Positions 34,142-43,605 of a stretch of 64,000 nt of DNA are shown in pieces. The position numbers and the translations under genes are program-made. The notes under the pieces were generated by a model. That model searched no databases, was not told where the DNA came from, and saw nothing but the letters and a program-made list of their open reading frames with translations. The DNA is taken from the IMG/VR virus record IMGVR_UViG_3300017987_000070, positions 21,797-85,796 of that record. One strand, 5' to 3'. This stretch comes from a virus. Each line of letters starts with the position of its first letter. Position 1 is the stretch's first letter.

Positions 34142-34927
34142 TCAGATCTTGAGAGCCTTGCTCACCTGAGTGTAGCCCTGATTGTAAAGGTCAAGGGCTT
34201 CCTCACGGTTCATGAGCAAGTTCGCGCCGCTCTTGGTGGTCTTGACCCGTATCGTCCTGGCGAACACGGCATCTTCCATGTGCTCTTTGTCGATAGCTCC
34301 CATCATCGTGCCCAGAACTGCGAACCCGTAGTCGAGTAGAGACTCCACGGGCTTCCTCTCTGGGTCAGAGACGACCTTGATTCCGATCACGTCTTCACCT
34401 GACCCGAAGATGTCCAGTGGGAACCCCACCGCGACGCCTCCGTCTACATAACGCGCGCCTTCTATCTCGACGGGAGTGAACGCGAAGGGTACCGACATGG
34501 AAGCTCTCACCGCCAAGGGCAAATCGGCATCGGGGGTATCATGTGAGGAGAACACCACGCTCTCTTGCGTGTCAATGTTCACGGTCCCTACGTGCAGAGG
34601 TATGACCGTATGCCCGAAGGTACGTGACATCTCCTGACGGAAGACGTCAAGGAAGGCGTGACCTTTGATCAAGCCCCAGGATAAGGGAGGGAACCACGAC
34701 GGATCGATGAGACCGAGGTTGTCCCCCGGAGCCGTATCCAAGATCACCTGCTTGATGTCCTCTGAGGACTTCCCAGAAGCCACGAGAGCGGCGATGATAC
34801 TCCCACCCGATACCCCGGCTATCTCCTCTATCTCAAAGCTCTCTGTGAGCCTGGAAATGGCTCCAGCGTGAAGGGGATACAGAAGCCCAGAACCGGAAAG
34901 CACGACTTTGATTTTGGGTTTGCTCAT
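34142..34927 (-). CDS. Patatin-like phospholipase
   Basis: 261 aa. The patatin catalytic layout is present: glycine-rich oxyanion stretch VVLSGSGLLYPLHAGAI (8-24), nucleophile motif GVSGGS (38-43, Ser40), and the aspartate dyad partner in VDGGVAVGFP (161-170, Asp162). Length fits a bare patatin domain. Patatins hydrolyse acyl chains of membrane lipids; no signal peptide, so it would act from the cytoplasmic side unless exported during lysis. Start overlaps the upstream stop by ATGA. Possible roles: membrane damage at lysis, lipid remodelling, or competition with other phages; none is shown. Confidence 0.8.
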   Translation of the reverse strand: MSKPKIKVVLSGSGLLYPLHAGAISRLTESFEIEEIAGVSGGSIIAALVASGKSSEDIKQVILDTAPGDNLGLIDPSWFPPLSWGLIKGHAFLDVFRQEMSRTFGHTVIPLHVGTVNIDTQESVVFSSHDTPDADLPLAVRASMSVPFAFTPVEIEGARYVDGGVAVGFPLDIFGSGEDVIGIKVVSDPERKPVESLLDYGFAVLGTMMGAIDKEHMEDAVFARTIRVKTTKSGANLLMNREEALDLYNQGYTQVSKALKI

Positions 34928-35982
34928 CAGGCTCTCCCTCTCATGATGTCATAGAGCAGATCGTTGATTTTGCGCACTATCTTGAAGACATGGCGGTTCC
35001 CCGTAAGGTACCCGTCCTCGTCGTCGGTTCGAGGCCAGTCGAAGACTTCTACGCTCTCGTGCTCGTAGCCGTTGCCTTCCACTATAATCTCAAAACGGAT
35101 GTTCGTATCATCTTCTCTCACGGGCATCATAGTTACGAGGTAGTGGCCTTGTCGTCCCTCGTGGGCATCGCGACCGAAGCTACCCCGGACTTCAGGAGCA
35201 CCTCCGGCCATACTGGACACGCTAGCAGGTCCGTCAAACATGCCTCCCATCCCGCGCGCGAACTCGGCGTACATCTCTTCGACGGGTAGGGGCTCTCCTT
35301 CAAGCTTATCGTAACTCACTACAACGTGAGGATGCTTGGCGAGGAACGCTTCTACCTCAGCCTTTTGAATCTGAGGGTTCCCTTCCACGTAAAGATAGCT
35401 TGGAATGACCTTGAGCTTCAAGAGCGTGCCCTTGGGCATGTTCCGGTCCTCAAAGCTCAACGAACCCAGGTTGGGGGCGAAGTTGTTAGCTACCCAAAGC
35501 GCCTCCTCGTTGGTCAGAGCTACCTTTCCCAAGACCAAATTGATGATACCCTGGTTCGCTTTGGTCCCGAGTAAGACTTTACGTGCGAGGGCTTTGTTTT
35601 TAGACAGGGACGAGAATGGTAGGCTTCGGTCATTGTATACCTTGGCGAATTCAATCTTGTACCTTGATGCAGGCTTATCGTAGGTTCTCAAGGTGAGAGG
35701 CCCCATTGTGCGTACCTCATCGGGGAACTTATCCAACGCTCGATGCACGTAAGGGACGACCTGATTCTCGGTACGAGCACGATCAATCGCATCCATCTCC
35801 ACCACGACCCTGAGTACCTGCTTGTACGTGCGGAGGTCTTTCTTGCCGTTGAGCACAGAGCGGAGTTCGCCAAAGAGCCGGTTGAAGTCGTCGTTGGCGA
35901 TCAACACTCGTAGGTGCGGTCTAAGTTGAGGGTGAATCTTTCCGAGCTTTATAAGATTATATCTAAACTTATCTTCAGTCAT
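34927..35982 (-). CDS. Hypothetical protein with helical N-terminal module
   Basis: 351 aa from ATG 35982 (GAGGG upstream); an in-frame ATG 35997 is possible. Opens with YNLIKLGKIHPQLRPHLRVL, which matches LIQLGETHPDLQDHLRAIL in the gene at 48481, a shared ~25-residue N-terminal module. The middle is basic and helical; residues ~240-275 are Gly/Ala/Ser-rich low complexity with Met. C-terminal ~80 residues are a beta/alpha segment (YLVTMMPVREDDTNIRFEII). No catalytic motif. Coupled to the patatin gene by ATGA. Confidence 0.6.
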   Translation of the reverse strand: MTEDKFRYNLIKLGKIHPQLRPHLRVLIANDDFNRLFGELRSVLNGKKDLRTYKQVLRVVVEMDAIDRARTENQVVPYVHRALDKFPDEVRTMGPLTLRTYDKPASRYKIEFAKVYNDRSLPFSSLSKNKALARKVLLGTKANQGIINLVLGKVALTNEEALWVANNFAPNLGSLSFEDRNMPKGTLLKLKVIPSYLYVEGNPQIQKAEVEAFLAKHPHVVVSYDKLEGEPLPVEEMYAEFARGMGGMFDGPASVSSMAGGAPEVRGSFGRDAHEGRQGHYLVTMMPVREDDTNIRFEIIVEGNGYEHESVEVFDWPRTDDEDGYLTGNRHVFKIVRKINDLLYDIMRGRA

Positions 35983-35997
35983 TGGGTTTACCCTCAT

Positions 35998-36216
35998 TCG
36001 TCCGCATCAAGAGTGATGCCGCCGTGATTGAACAGTGGCCTTCTGAATGCCGCAGTTCAGGTTTTTGGTCAGTACGGATAACATGGCATCGTAGTGTGAA
36101 CGTTTGATTCGATAAGATCGGCATAACGTTTGATGGTCTCTCCCTCCAGATAACGAAAGATAACCAGAGAGGTCGAATGTCCTCTTCAAGTCTCTCTTCG
36201 AGAGCTTTCCTCGTCC
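35998..36216 (-). other. 219-base intergenic region with 10-base direct repeats
   Basis: No convincing gene. AACGTTTGAT occurs at 36099-36108 and 36125-36134, 26 bases apart, and a small CTCTC-GAA-GAGAG hairpin lies near 36190-36202. A TTG-start 60-codon frame exists (36007-36189) without a good ribosome binding site. The region may hold control signals for the genes to its left. Confidence 0.3.
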
Positions 36217-37392
36217 TCAGAGGTTAGGGTCTTCTTGTGAGAAGCAATAGAACGTCGCTGTTCCAAACTCGCCGTAGTACGGCTGGTCATTCAGAAGCTT
36301 GATGCGTACTTGCATCCCCGCAGAGGAGTAGAGTGAGATCACCGCCTGATAGTCCCAGGGATACGTGATAACACCATATTGCATATCACGCTCCCCACGC
36401 AATTCTGAGGGCGCTTTGGAAGGAGGGATCGACGGATAGCTACCGTTGGCCTCGTTGATAAAGTCTTTCATGCTCTTATAACGAATCGCCGCGCCGAACG
36501 GCACACTATCCCCCGGATTCGGAGTGAACCCCAGAGACGCGGCCAACGCGGCTTGGTCGGAAGCGGGAAGCGCGCCGAATAGACCGAAAGTTTGGAATTC
36601 CATCGTATCTCGAATTGAGATGTCTTCCGAGAATTGAATCTCCACGCTACGAAGCTCCAGTAACTTGCCCATTGTAGGGGTTAAGTAGAACTCCGAGGTC
36701 TGAGCATAGTAGTAGGTGGCCGTCACCACTGCGCCGGGGTCAGGAGCTTCATCAAAGGTGACACAGCCGTTGGTGTAGTCTATAATGTAGTCGCCGCCAG
36801 GGTTTTCAACAGTGATCTCATTTTTTAGGTTCCCATCTACCTTAACTATTGGCGCATAGGATTCCCCGGTCATGGTAGTCAGAAAGTCTTCCATCCAAAT
36901 GCGCCCGTGCGTGACATCAATGATATACGGCATGTCCCCGTAAGGTACTGTGATGCCGTCGAAGTTCATTCTGAACGTTCGGTTGTTCTCCTGAGAGGGT
37001 ATGAGCACCTGATCCTCAATTTTAGCTGCGCTGGTGTACCACGTGCGGGGATCAGTAAAGTCATGAGTGATGATGTTGACGCGAGACGCGGCGGGGGGGA
37101 ACGAGGCCACGTCCAGGCGACCTTCGTTAATTCGCGCACCTTCGATAGCTACTTGTATCGCGCTGCTCCCCGTGGGGGCACCGTCATGACCCGCCACTAC
37201 CTGAGTCAAGACCGCCTCATCGGTGGGGTTGAGCGATTGAGCCATGATGATGTCTACCTCATCTCCGCTCTGGTCTATTCGACGCAACGCCACGGTAATC
37301 TCTGAAGTACGAATCTCGGTTTCGAGTTTACTCAGGTTGACACTGCCCCCGAAGTCGGAAGCTACGCTAAATAAATAGGAAGTATCTGCCAT
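36217..37392 (-). CDS. Tail-fibre-associated structural protein
   Basis: 391 aa. N-terminal ~75 residues (GGSVNLSKLETEIRTSEI, then VVAGHDG) match the N-terminus of the 1373-aa fibre next to it (EGTVSLSKLNQELEDSLV, then VISAHDG), a shared module probably for docking. Residues ~200-225 hold a strand motif common in phage virion proteins: VDGNLKNEITVENPGG, then DYTNGCVTFDEAPDPG with Ala/Thr strand to YYY. No enzyme motif. Two bases from the fibre gene, so co-expressed. Role likely a fibre or fibre adaptor. Confidence 0.65.
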   Translation of the reverse strand: MADTSYLFSVASDFGGSVNLSKLETEIRTSEITVALRRIDQSGDEVDIIMAQSLNPTDEAVLTQVVAGHDGAPTGSSAIQVAIEGARINEGRLDVASFPPAASRVNIITHDFTDPRTWYTSAAKIEDQVLIPSQENNRTFRMNFDGITVPYGDMPYIIDVTHGRIWMEDFLTTMTGESYAPIVKVDGNLKNEITVENPGGDYIIDYTNGCVTFDEAPDPGAVVTATYYYAQTSEFYLTPTMGKLLELRSVEIQFSEDISIRDTMEFQTFGLFGALPASDQAALAASLGFTPNPGDSVPFGAAIRYKSMKDFINEANGSYPSIPPSKAPSELRGERDMQYGVITYPWDYQAVISLYSSAGMQVRIKLLNDQPYYGEFGTATFYCFSQEDPNL

Positions 37393-37394
37393 GA

Positions 37395-40300
37395 TTATCT
37401 CCTCTCCAGTACAGTTAAGGATCTGCCAATGGTGATCACGGTAGCTGAAGACACAGCTCGTCTTACCGTGACGACATCTCCCGAGTTCAGGCTGAGCAGG
37501 CTCGAAAAGCTGACCGTGAATTGTCTATTGGCACCTACAAAGGCGACCGTCTCATAGGATCGTAGGGTGTTGGGAACTTGCGTACCATTGACGTAGAGCG
37601 CGAATGAGGTCGACACAGGCGCATTTGTGGTGATGCTGGTGAGGCTAACGTGTGCGATGTACGAAGATGTGTTGTTCACCGTGATGGACAGATCAGGAAC
37701 GTCTACGAAGGTCGTAGACGTCGTGCTCACCGCGTTGGAGGCACTGACCTGTTGGTCATCAAGAGCGGGCAGCGACACGTTAACCTCAGTTTGGTTCCCG
37801 CCCGCGTTGGCTACGGACACGAGTGGTCCGGTGAAGTTGAGCGTGTCGTAGGTGCCGGGAAGAGACGCGCCCTCATCTTGGATGGTGATCGCACTGCCGG
37901 GAGGCCCTTGCGGCCCTTCAGGACCTTGTACGCCTCGGATAGCATAGATCACCAGACCACATTGATCTGCCACGGTGCGTATATCGTCGTTACCTGAGAG
38001 ACGGCGAGCTTCGAGGCGGAGCTGATCTCCCACGTCGAGGTCCAAAATCGTGGTCACACTGGCGTTACCTCGACCTTGTGAGCTGTTACGGTTGTAAACC
38101 GCGCCGGTCATGCCAGGGATGCTCGCAAAGCCTCCTCCCGTGTTTCGGGTGACACGTACCTCCGAGGTGGTACGTCCACCCGAGTCAAAGTTTTCCAAGG
38201 TACCATAGCCTATGATCACGTAGCGGCCTGCTACATTGACCGTGACGTTGGATGTCCCTGGAATATGTGTAAAAGCTGAGGTTATGAGGTTCTGCGCGCC
38301 CAAAGGGACTGCTGCAAAGGACGTGGGTAGCGTGGGACCATTAACAGTGGTGACACCCGCGAATGCGTTAAGATCTTGAGAGAGGGTACGACTCTCCAGA
38401 GTCCAACCCCCGGACCCGTTCGACACCAAGATGCGATCGGCTACAGCGCCACCGCTCGAAAGGTTTTGAACCACAAGTGAATCAGATCCGCCAGCGCTGT
38501 GTGTTGAGGCGTGAGCGTTGGGATCTCTGGGTTGGGAGGCATCATCCAAAGTAGCGTCAGTGATTTTCCCGTTCAACTCGGCAAGAGTACCTGAACCAAG
38601 GTTCCCTATGTCCGTGTTGTGAGGGTTGTCCGTCCGAGCGATGTGTGTGTTCGTGGTGCTCGCCTGAGCTGACACGTCGATACCGTCAACTGTGGAGACG
38701 TTGACTACAGCGTTTCCGCCAATATCTACGTTACCTGTGAAGGCTCTACCTCCATCGGTTCGAGCATACTGAGGGTGATCATCATCCCCCAGACCGCTCA
38801 AGGAGCCGTGGTCTGTCGTATCAGTAGGTGTAGGAATGAGCACCCAACCGCCCGTGCCGTTAGACTCCAAGATGCGTCCTGAAGGCGCGGCCCCGCTGGA
38901 TAGGTCTTGAGCGGTTACCGGGTCGCTGCCCCCGGCGCTGTGCGTTGAGGCGTGAGCGTTGGGATCTCTGGGTTGGGAGGCATCATCCAAAGTAGCGTCA
39001 GTGATTTTCCCGTTCAACTCTGCCAGAGTACCTGAACCAAGGTTCCCTATGTCCGTGTTGTGAGGGTTATCTGTGCGAGCGATGTGTGTGTTGGTTGTGG
39101 TCGCTTGAGCTGACACATCCACGCCGTCAACCAAACCCACGTTGGTCACATCATTGGTGCCCAGATCAACATCTCCCGTAAACGCGCGTGTTCCCGATGC
39201 CAGCACATACTGAGGGTGATCATCATCTGCCAGCCCCCCTAACGCGCCGTGATCTGTGATCACCGTAGGTGTGGCGATCAAAGAGAAGCCCCCTGTTCCA
39301 TCGGTCTCCAGCAGTTGTCCCGAAGGTGCAGCCCCACTCCCCAGGTTTTGCACCGTAAGCTCATCACTCCCGCCTTGTTCGTGTGTTGAGGCATGTGCGT
39401 TAGGATCACGTGGGTCACTGGCATCGTCCAACGTGGCGTCAGTGATCTTACTATTCAACTCGGCAAGAGTACCAGAGCCAAGGTTTCCAATGTCCGTGTT
39501 GTGAGGGTTGTTCTGCTGCGCGATGTGTGTCGTGGCGTTGGTGTTGAGCGCGGACACATTCACGCCATCGACATCCCCTGTAACTTGAATATCTCCTGCG
39601 ACCGAAAGATTGCCGCTGTCACTGATGGTCACCGTGGAGTCTTGAATGACCTGACCCGTAACTCCATCAAAGCGCGCCACGGCGTTATCCGTAGAGCCCC
39701 CTGCATTAGAGACTTGACCGGGCGTCACTGGGCGTTCAAACCATACGCTGCCGTCAAAGATATAAAACAGACCGTTGGATTGGACAAACGCCTCATCCCC
39801 CTCTTGAACTACCAGGGCATCACGAGCCGAAATGTCTGCGACCACATCAAACGAGGGAAGCGCCGATGCCGGAATTTGACTTGTCGGTACCTTGCCCGTA
39901 GCGTCTAGCTCTGCTACCCCGTTATTCGCACCCTTCTGTGAGGTAGGGATTGCTCCAACGTCAGAAGCCGTGGTACCGTGGGGGTTGCCCGAAACGATGT
40001 TACGGTGTACGGTGTTGGCCGCCACGTCGGAGTTCGCGCTGACGCGAGCTTCCGTGTAGTAAAGGTTTGTGCCCCCTTCACTCAACTCATCGGTGTCCTT
40101 GTTAGAAAACGCTGTATCAAAGCGACCCGAGTTCAGGTATTGCGTGTGAGGGTCGCCCACAGTAAGATCGGGCAAGCTGTTGTGGGAGAGGGGATCACTG
40201 CCTCCGTCCTGATGTGTGGCCGCATGAGATACAGGAGGGCGTGCCGTACCCGCTGCGTCTACAGTCTCGGGAAACAGCTTGTCGTTAAACTCTGAGAGGT

Positions 40301-41516
40301 CAAAAGTTCCGCTAAGACTCTGGAAGCTCGTGCCGTGCGGGTTTGTCTGTCCTACATGCGTGTCGAAGTCGCTCTTGAGGGTAGACACGTCAACTCCGTC
40401 GACGTCCCCCACGTTGACTACATCATTCCCACCAAGATCCGCGTCTCCGTTAAAGGCTCTTGTACCGTCTGATCGGATATACTGAGGGTGGTCGTCATCA
40501 GCTAACCCGCTGAGGCTACCATGATCTGTAATCACAGACGGAGTAGGTATTAACGAGAAGCCTCCCGTCCCATCAGTCTCTAGAAGTTGACCAGACGGGG
40601 CGCCGCCGCTTCCCAAGTCCTGTACGGTAAGCTCATCGCTTCCTCCTTGAGCATGAGAAGCCGCGTGCGCATTCGGGTCTCTAGGGTCACCTGCGTCATC
40701 CAACGTCGCATCGGTAACCAACGCGTTGAGATCCGACAAGGTACCTGACTCCAAATTATCAAGTCCCGTCAGGTGTGGGTTGTCAGTTCGTCCACGGTGC
40801 GTGGTGTTTGCGCTCACGTTCGAGTTGGCGTTCACCCGAGCTTCCGTATAGTACCGATTCGTACTACCTTCGCTAAGCTCATCTGTAGTGCGTGCAGACA
40901 GCCAAGACGTGATACGGCTCAAATTGAAATACTGAGTGTGCGGATCACCTACGGTCAAGCCTGCCAGCGTGTTGTGAGCTAGAGGGTCGCTACCTGAGAC
41001 CCCGTGAGTAACAGCGTGAGCATTTGGGTCTCTTGGGTCTCCTGCATCATCTACATTCGCGTCTGTAAGGGCAGCGTTTAGTTCTGAAAGTGTGCCAGAG
41101 CCTAGATTGCCAAGGTTTGTATCATGCGGGTTGTCTACACGAGAGATGTGCGTGGTGGTGTTCGAGCTGAACGCGTCGAAGTCCACCCCATTGAGAGTTC
41201 CAACATTTTCAATGGAATTCCCGGCGAAGTCCTGATTGCTCTCCTGAAGCTCCACATCAGCGGGCTCTTCACCGTCATGAGCCGAGATGACGGCATCAAG
41301 CAAAAGCTTGTTGACGGGTAAGAGCGCCGAAGAATACCGCACTTCGATCTCAGTAGGCGTGGTGCCTCCAAATGCAGGAACGGAGCTAAAGGACACGCTC
41401 TCATAGCCCAAGAGACGGCCTACCAGAGAATCTTCCAATTCCTGATTGAGCTTGGAAAGGCTCACCGTACCTTCTGCTGTATCAGAGAGAATATTATACG
41501 CGTAGACTACAGACAT
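37395..41516 (-). CDS. Long tail fibre with repeats and collagen-like segment
   Basis: 1373 aa. After the shared N-terminal module it consists of repeating ~146-residue blocks with the same word order: DNPHNTDIGNLGSGTLAELN, then DPRDPNAHASTH, GGSDELTVQ, GLADDDHPQY. Histidine-bearing turns of this sort are typical of trimeric phage fibres. A collagen-like GPEGPQGPPG stretch lies near residue 1200 and precedes a C-terminal ~170-residue beta domain with many Thr/Val/Asn, the likely receptor-binding head. Near-identical DNA copies of the block exist (38498-39530). No chaperone or autoproteolytic domain recognised. Confidence 0.8.
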   Translation of the reverse strand: MSVVYAYNILSDTAEGTVSLSKLNQELEDSLVGRLLGYESVSFSSVPAFGGTTPTEIEVRYSSALLPVNKLLLDAVISAHDGEEPADVELQESNQDFAGNSIENVGTLNGVDFDAFSSNTTTHISRVDNPHDTNLGNLGSGTLSELNAALTDANVDDAGDPRDPNAHAVTHGVSGSDPLAHNTLAGLTVGDPHTQYFNLSRITSWLSARTTDELSEGSTNRYYTEARVNANSNVSANTTHRGRTDNPHLTGLDNLESGTLSDLNALVTDATLDDAGDPRDPNAHAASHAQGGSDELTVQDLGSGGAPSGQLLETDGTGGFSLIPTPSVITDHGSLSGLADDDHPQYIRSDGTRAFNGDADLGGNDVVNVGDVDGVDVSTLKSDFDTHVGQTNPHGTSFQSLSGTFDLSEFNDKLFPETVDAAGTARPPVSHAATHQDGGSDPLSHNSLPDLTVGDPHTQYLNSGRFDTAFSNKDTDELSEGGTNLYYTEARVSANSDVAANTVHRNIVSGNPHGTTASDVGAIPTSQKGANNGVAELDATGKVPTSQIPASALPSFDVVADISARDALVVQEGDEAFVQSNGLFYIFDGSVWFERPVTPGQVSNAGGSTDNAVARFDGVTGQVIQDSTVTISDSGNLSVAGDIQVTGDVDGVNVSALNTNATTHIAQQNNPHNTDIGNLGSGTLAELNSKITDATLDDASDPRDPNAHASTHEQGGSDELTVQNLGSGAAPSGQLLETDGTGGFSLIATPTVITDHGALGGLADDDHPQYVLASGTRAFTGDVDLGTNDVTNVGLVDGVDVSAQATTTNTHIARTDNPHNTDIGNLGSGTLAELNGKITDATLDDASQPRDPNAHASTHSAGGSDPVTAQDLSSGAAPSGRILESNGTGGWVLIPTPTDTTDHGSLSGLGDDDHPQYARTDGGRAFTGNVDIGGNAVVNVSTVDGIDVSAQASTTNTHIARTDNPHNTDIGNLGSGTLAELNGKITDATLDDASQPRDPNAHASTHSAGGSDSLVVQNLSSGGAVADRILVSNGSGGWTLESRTLSQDLNAFAGVTTVNGPTLPTSFAAVPLGAQNLITSAFTHIPGTSNVTVNVAGRYVIIGYGTLENFDSGGRTTSEVRVTRNTGGGFASIPGMTGAVYNRNSSQGRGNASVTTILDLDVGDQLRLEARRLSGNDDIRTVADQCGLVIYAIRGVQGPEGPQGPPGSAITIQDEGASLPGTYDTLNFTGPLVSVANAGGNQTEVNVSLPALDDQQVSASNAVSTTSTTFVDVPDLSITVNNTSSYIAHVSLTSITTNAPVSTSFALYVNGTQVPNTLRSYETVAFVGANRQFTVSFSSLLSLNSGDVVTVRRAVSSATVITIGRSLTVLERR
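38498..39545 (-). repeat. Tandem ~440-base repeats within the fibre gene
   Basis: Copies begin near 38498, 38938 and 39379. The first ~170 bases of the first two copies differ at only a handful of positions; the third is more diverged. Each encodes the same ~146-residue fibre block. More distant versions continue to ~41100. Recombination between copies could change fibre length. Confidence 0.7.
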
Positions 41517-41527
41517 AAGTTACTCTC

Positions 41528-42355
41528 TCAAGAGACGCGATAGAACATCAAGTAAGATGTAAATAGGGTGGATTCGTCGTTACTATCTGAAGTGCCGAAC
41601 GCGAACGTAATCGTGTAAGTAGCAGGATTGAGCGTGAACAAGACAAAACCGGAAGCAGGGTGTACCTGATCCGTACCTGAGCCTCCCAGCGATGTTCCGG
41701 CAGAGTCTTTGGGTTCTTGCCTGTGCAGATAAAACTGCGTGTTATCGAGATAGATAACAGCTACGAAGTCATCCGACTGACTATCATGATTCCACGTATA
41801 AGCGTAATCTAGTCTGTAAACCCCAGCCTCCGCGATGGTAAAGTTGAGTGTCGCTCGCGTCAGCAAGCCGTCTGTGGGAGGATTGCCAGGGTTATACTCT
41901 GCGGTCGTGGTGACGATATTTGTGTTGATATCCGTGATCAGACTCTCAAAGAGTGGTGAGTCTAGCTCAGCATCGATCCCTGCGAGATGCGCCGAGAGAT
42001 GGTCCACATCCGAGACCTCGGGAGGCGTTGTGATCGGGGTGTAGTTCGCAGGTGTGAAGTCAATGTCAAGCTGATCTGCATCGATCTCATCTGCGCCGCC
42101 TTGGATATGACTCGGAGCGTGGGCGTTCGGCGCACTCTCTATAGCGACCCATGTTGTATTGGCGTCGTTTCGACGGTAGATGGTATTCTCATCCGTCTTG
42201 TAGAACAGTTCTCCCGGTGTCACGGAGCTACTGGGGAACACTGCGCCAGCGGGGACCACCAACACACCGTCGTTGTCCCTGTCATATGCGATGATACCCG
42301 TAATCGTGCGATCCGAATCATCGTTGATGAGCACTTGTGTAATTCCAATACTCAT
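41528..42355 (-). CDS. Tail-fibre/virion protein
   Basis: 275 aa. Contains the fibre-type motif NAHAPSHIQGGADEIDADQL (~77-96), also frequent in other phage adhesins. The C-terminal ~110 residues form a jelly-roll-like beta run (GVYRLDYAYTWNHDSQ, FVLFTLNPATYTITFAFG). Overlaps the next gene by ATGA at 42352. Likely a short fibre or fibre tip. Confidence 0.65.
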   Translation of the reverse strand: MSIGITQVLINDDSDRTITGIIAYDRDNDGVLVVPAGAVFPSSSVTPGELFYKTDENTIYRRNDANTTWVAIESAPNAHAPSHIQGGADEIDADQLDIDFTPANYTPITTPPEVSDVDHLSAHLAGIDAELDSPLFESLITDINTNIVTTTAEYNPGNPPTDGLLTRATLNFTIAEAGVYRLDYAYTWNHDSQSDDFVAVIYLDNTQFYLHRQEPKDSAGTSLGGSGTDQVHPASGFVLFTLNPATYTITFAFGTSDSNDESTLFTSYLMFYRVS

Positions 42356-43599
42356 GGCGTCCTCACTGTTGTCCCAGTCAAGAGACGTAAGCCGCTATAC
42401 GTGTACGTCGTCTCGATGCGAGACGTCTCAACGCCCGCTGCGTCATACTGTATAGCCGTATAGGTTGATATACGTCGAGATAGGCCCACATAGGTCACGT
42501 TCTTCTCACGAATCTTGACGGTCTTGCCTGCATCTGTCCACGTGATGATGTCTGTGATCCGGGCGAAGGCGTCGTAGGTGACCTCAGTAAACGAGTCCTC
42601 TGCGATCTGGTGAACCAAAGTATCAAGAGCTTCATGGGCGGCTTCGTCGATACCACCAAGCCCTCCCGAGACCACCTCATCAATCGCGTCTTGCACGTTC
42701 GTCGAGGTGAGTCCCGACGTGAGATTGTCATAGCTCACCTCAGCCGCCGTGGGGTCCGTAACGCTTATCTCCAACTGCTCGTTGGCGCCCACGCTTAGTT
42801 GCGCCAAGCCGATGCGCCCGGTGGCGATCAGCTTATCCAGAAGGAAGCCTGACGTGGTATCGGTCGCGCTGATGCGCACCTGTTCATCGGGTCCGAGTAC
42901 GCCCACCGCGCTTAGCTCCGACGTGAACTCCAAAATAGCCCCGACACGGGCGTCCGAGCGCCCCGTATCACTTACAGTAGAAAATCCTATACGGTCTCCT
43001 TGAACAAAGGCTACTGGGGAAGGGAAGATCGTTACCACATCTTCATCGGGAGGGTTAATGGTGACCGTACCTACCTGAGTAGAGTTGAGGGTCACTGCGA
43101 CGGTGGCACTACCGGCTGCATTTTCGGTGTTGAGCACCATGCCTACAATATCACCGTCTTCCCATGCGGGGATGCCTATGTCTCCTGTCGCTCCATTACC
43201 AAACGACCACTGCGTGCCGCTACCCAATGCTCCGTTTTCTTCTGCCCATATGAGCACGCGGTACTGAGTTTCAACAGAAGTGTCCAGTAGACCCGCCTCA
43301 TCGCGCAGAACGGCTGAAAACGGTCCTGAACGCGTAAGGAAAGCGGTAGATAAAAACTCGTCTACCAAGCTCTGATCGATGTCTGAAGTGCCATCATTCA
43401 AGATCAAGGTAGACGATCCTATCCCAAAGGCGTTGTCTTGACACAGTTCAACCAGATCCGTACTCTCAGCAAGCTCAAGAAGCGCGTCAAGAGCGTCAAT
43501 AGTCACTGAACCCCCAAACGGCTCCACTTCAAGGGCGGCATCGCCAATGACTACCAAAGAAGGTTGAGCCGCGTTTGTCCTAATGATGACCTGTGCCAT
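42352..43599 (-). CDS. Fibre-like virion protein with shared N-terminal module
   Basis: 415 aa. Its N-terminal ~80 residues match those of the gene at 43606: DNAFGIGSSTLILNDGTSDI against DNAFGAGSSTLILNDGTSDI. The rest is beta-rich with Asp/Thr (FSAVLRDEAGLLDTS, TVAVTLNSTQVGTVTI) and ends with YTYSGLRLLTGTTVRTP. The shared module suggests common attachment to the baseplate with different outer parts. Confidence 0.62.
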   Translation of the reverse strand: MAQVIIRTNAAQPSLVVIGDAALEVEPFGGSVTIDALDALLELAESTDLVELCQDNAFGIGSSTLILNDGTSDIDQSLVDEFLSTAFLTRSGPFSAVLRDEAGLLDTSVETQYRVLIWAEENGALGSGTQWSFGNGATGDIGIPAWEDGDIVGMVLNTENAAGSATVAVTLNSTQVGTVTINPPDEDVVTIFPSPVAFVQGDRIGFSTVSDTGRSDARVGAILEFTSELSAVGVLGPDEQVRISATDTTSGFLLDKLIATGRIGLAQLSVGANEQLEISVTDPTAAEVSYDNLTSGLTSTNVQDAIDEVVSGGLGGIDEAAHEALDTLVHQIAEDSFTEVTYDAFARITDIITWTDAGKTVKIREKNVTYVGLSRRISTYTAIQYDAAGVETSRIETTYTYSGLRLLTGTTVRTP

Positions 43600-43605
43600 A
43601 ACTTA

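Noticed and set aside
36007-36189. 60-codon minus-strand frame
   Set aside because: TTG start, weak ribosome binding site, no recognised sequence; treated as intergenic.
37395-41516. Regular repeats taken as a possible CRISPR array
   Set aside because: Repeats are ~440 bases, in frame, and encode fibre blocks; no short repeat-spacer pattern in the window.
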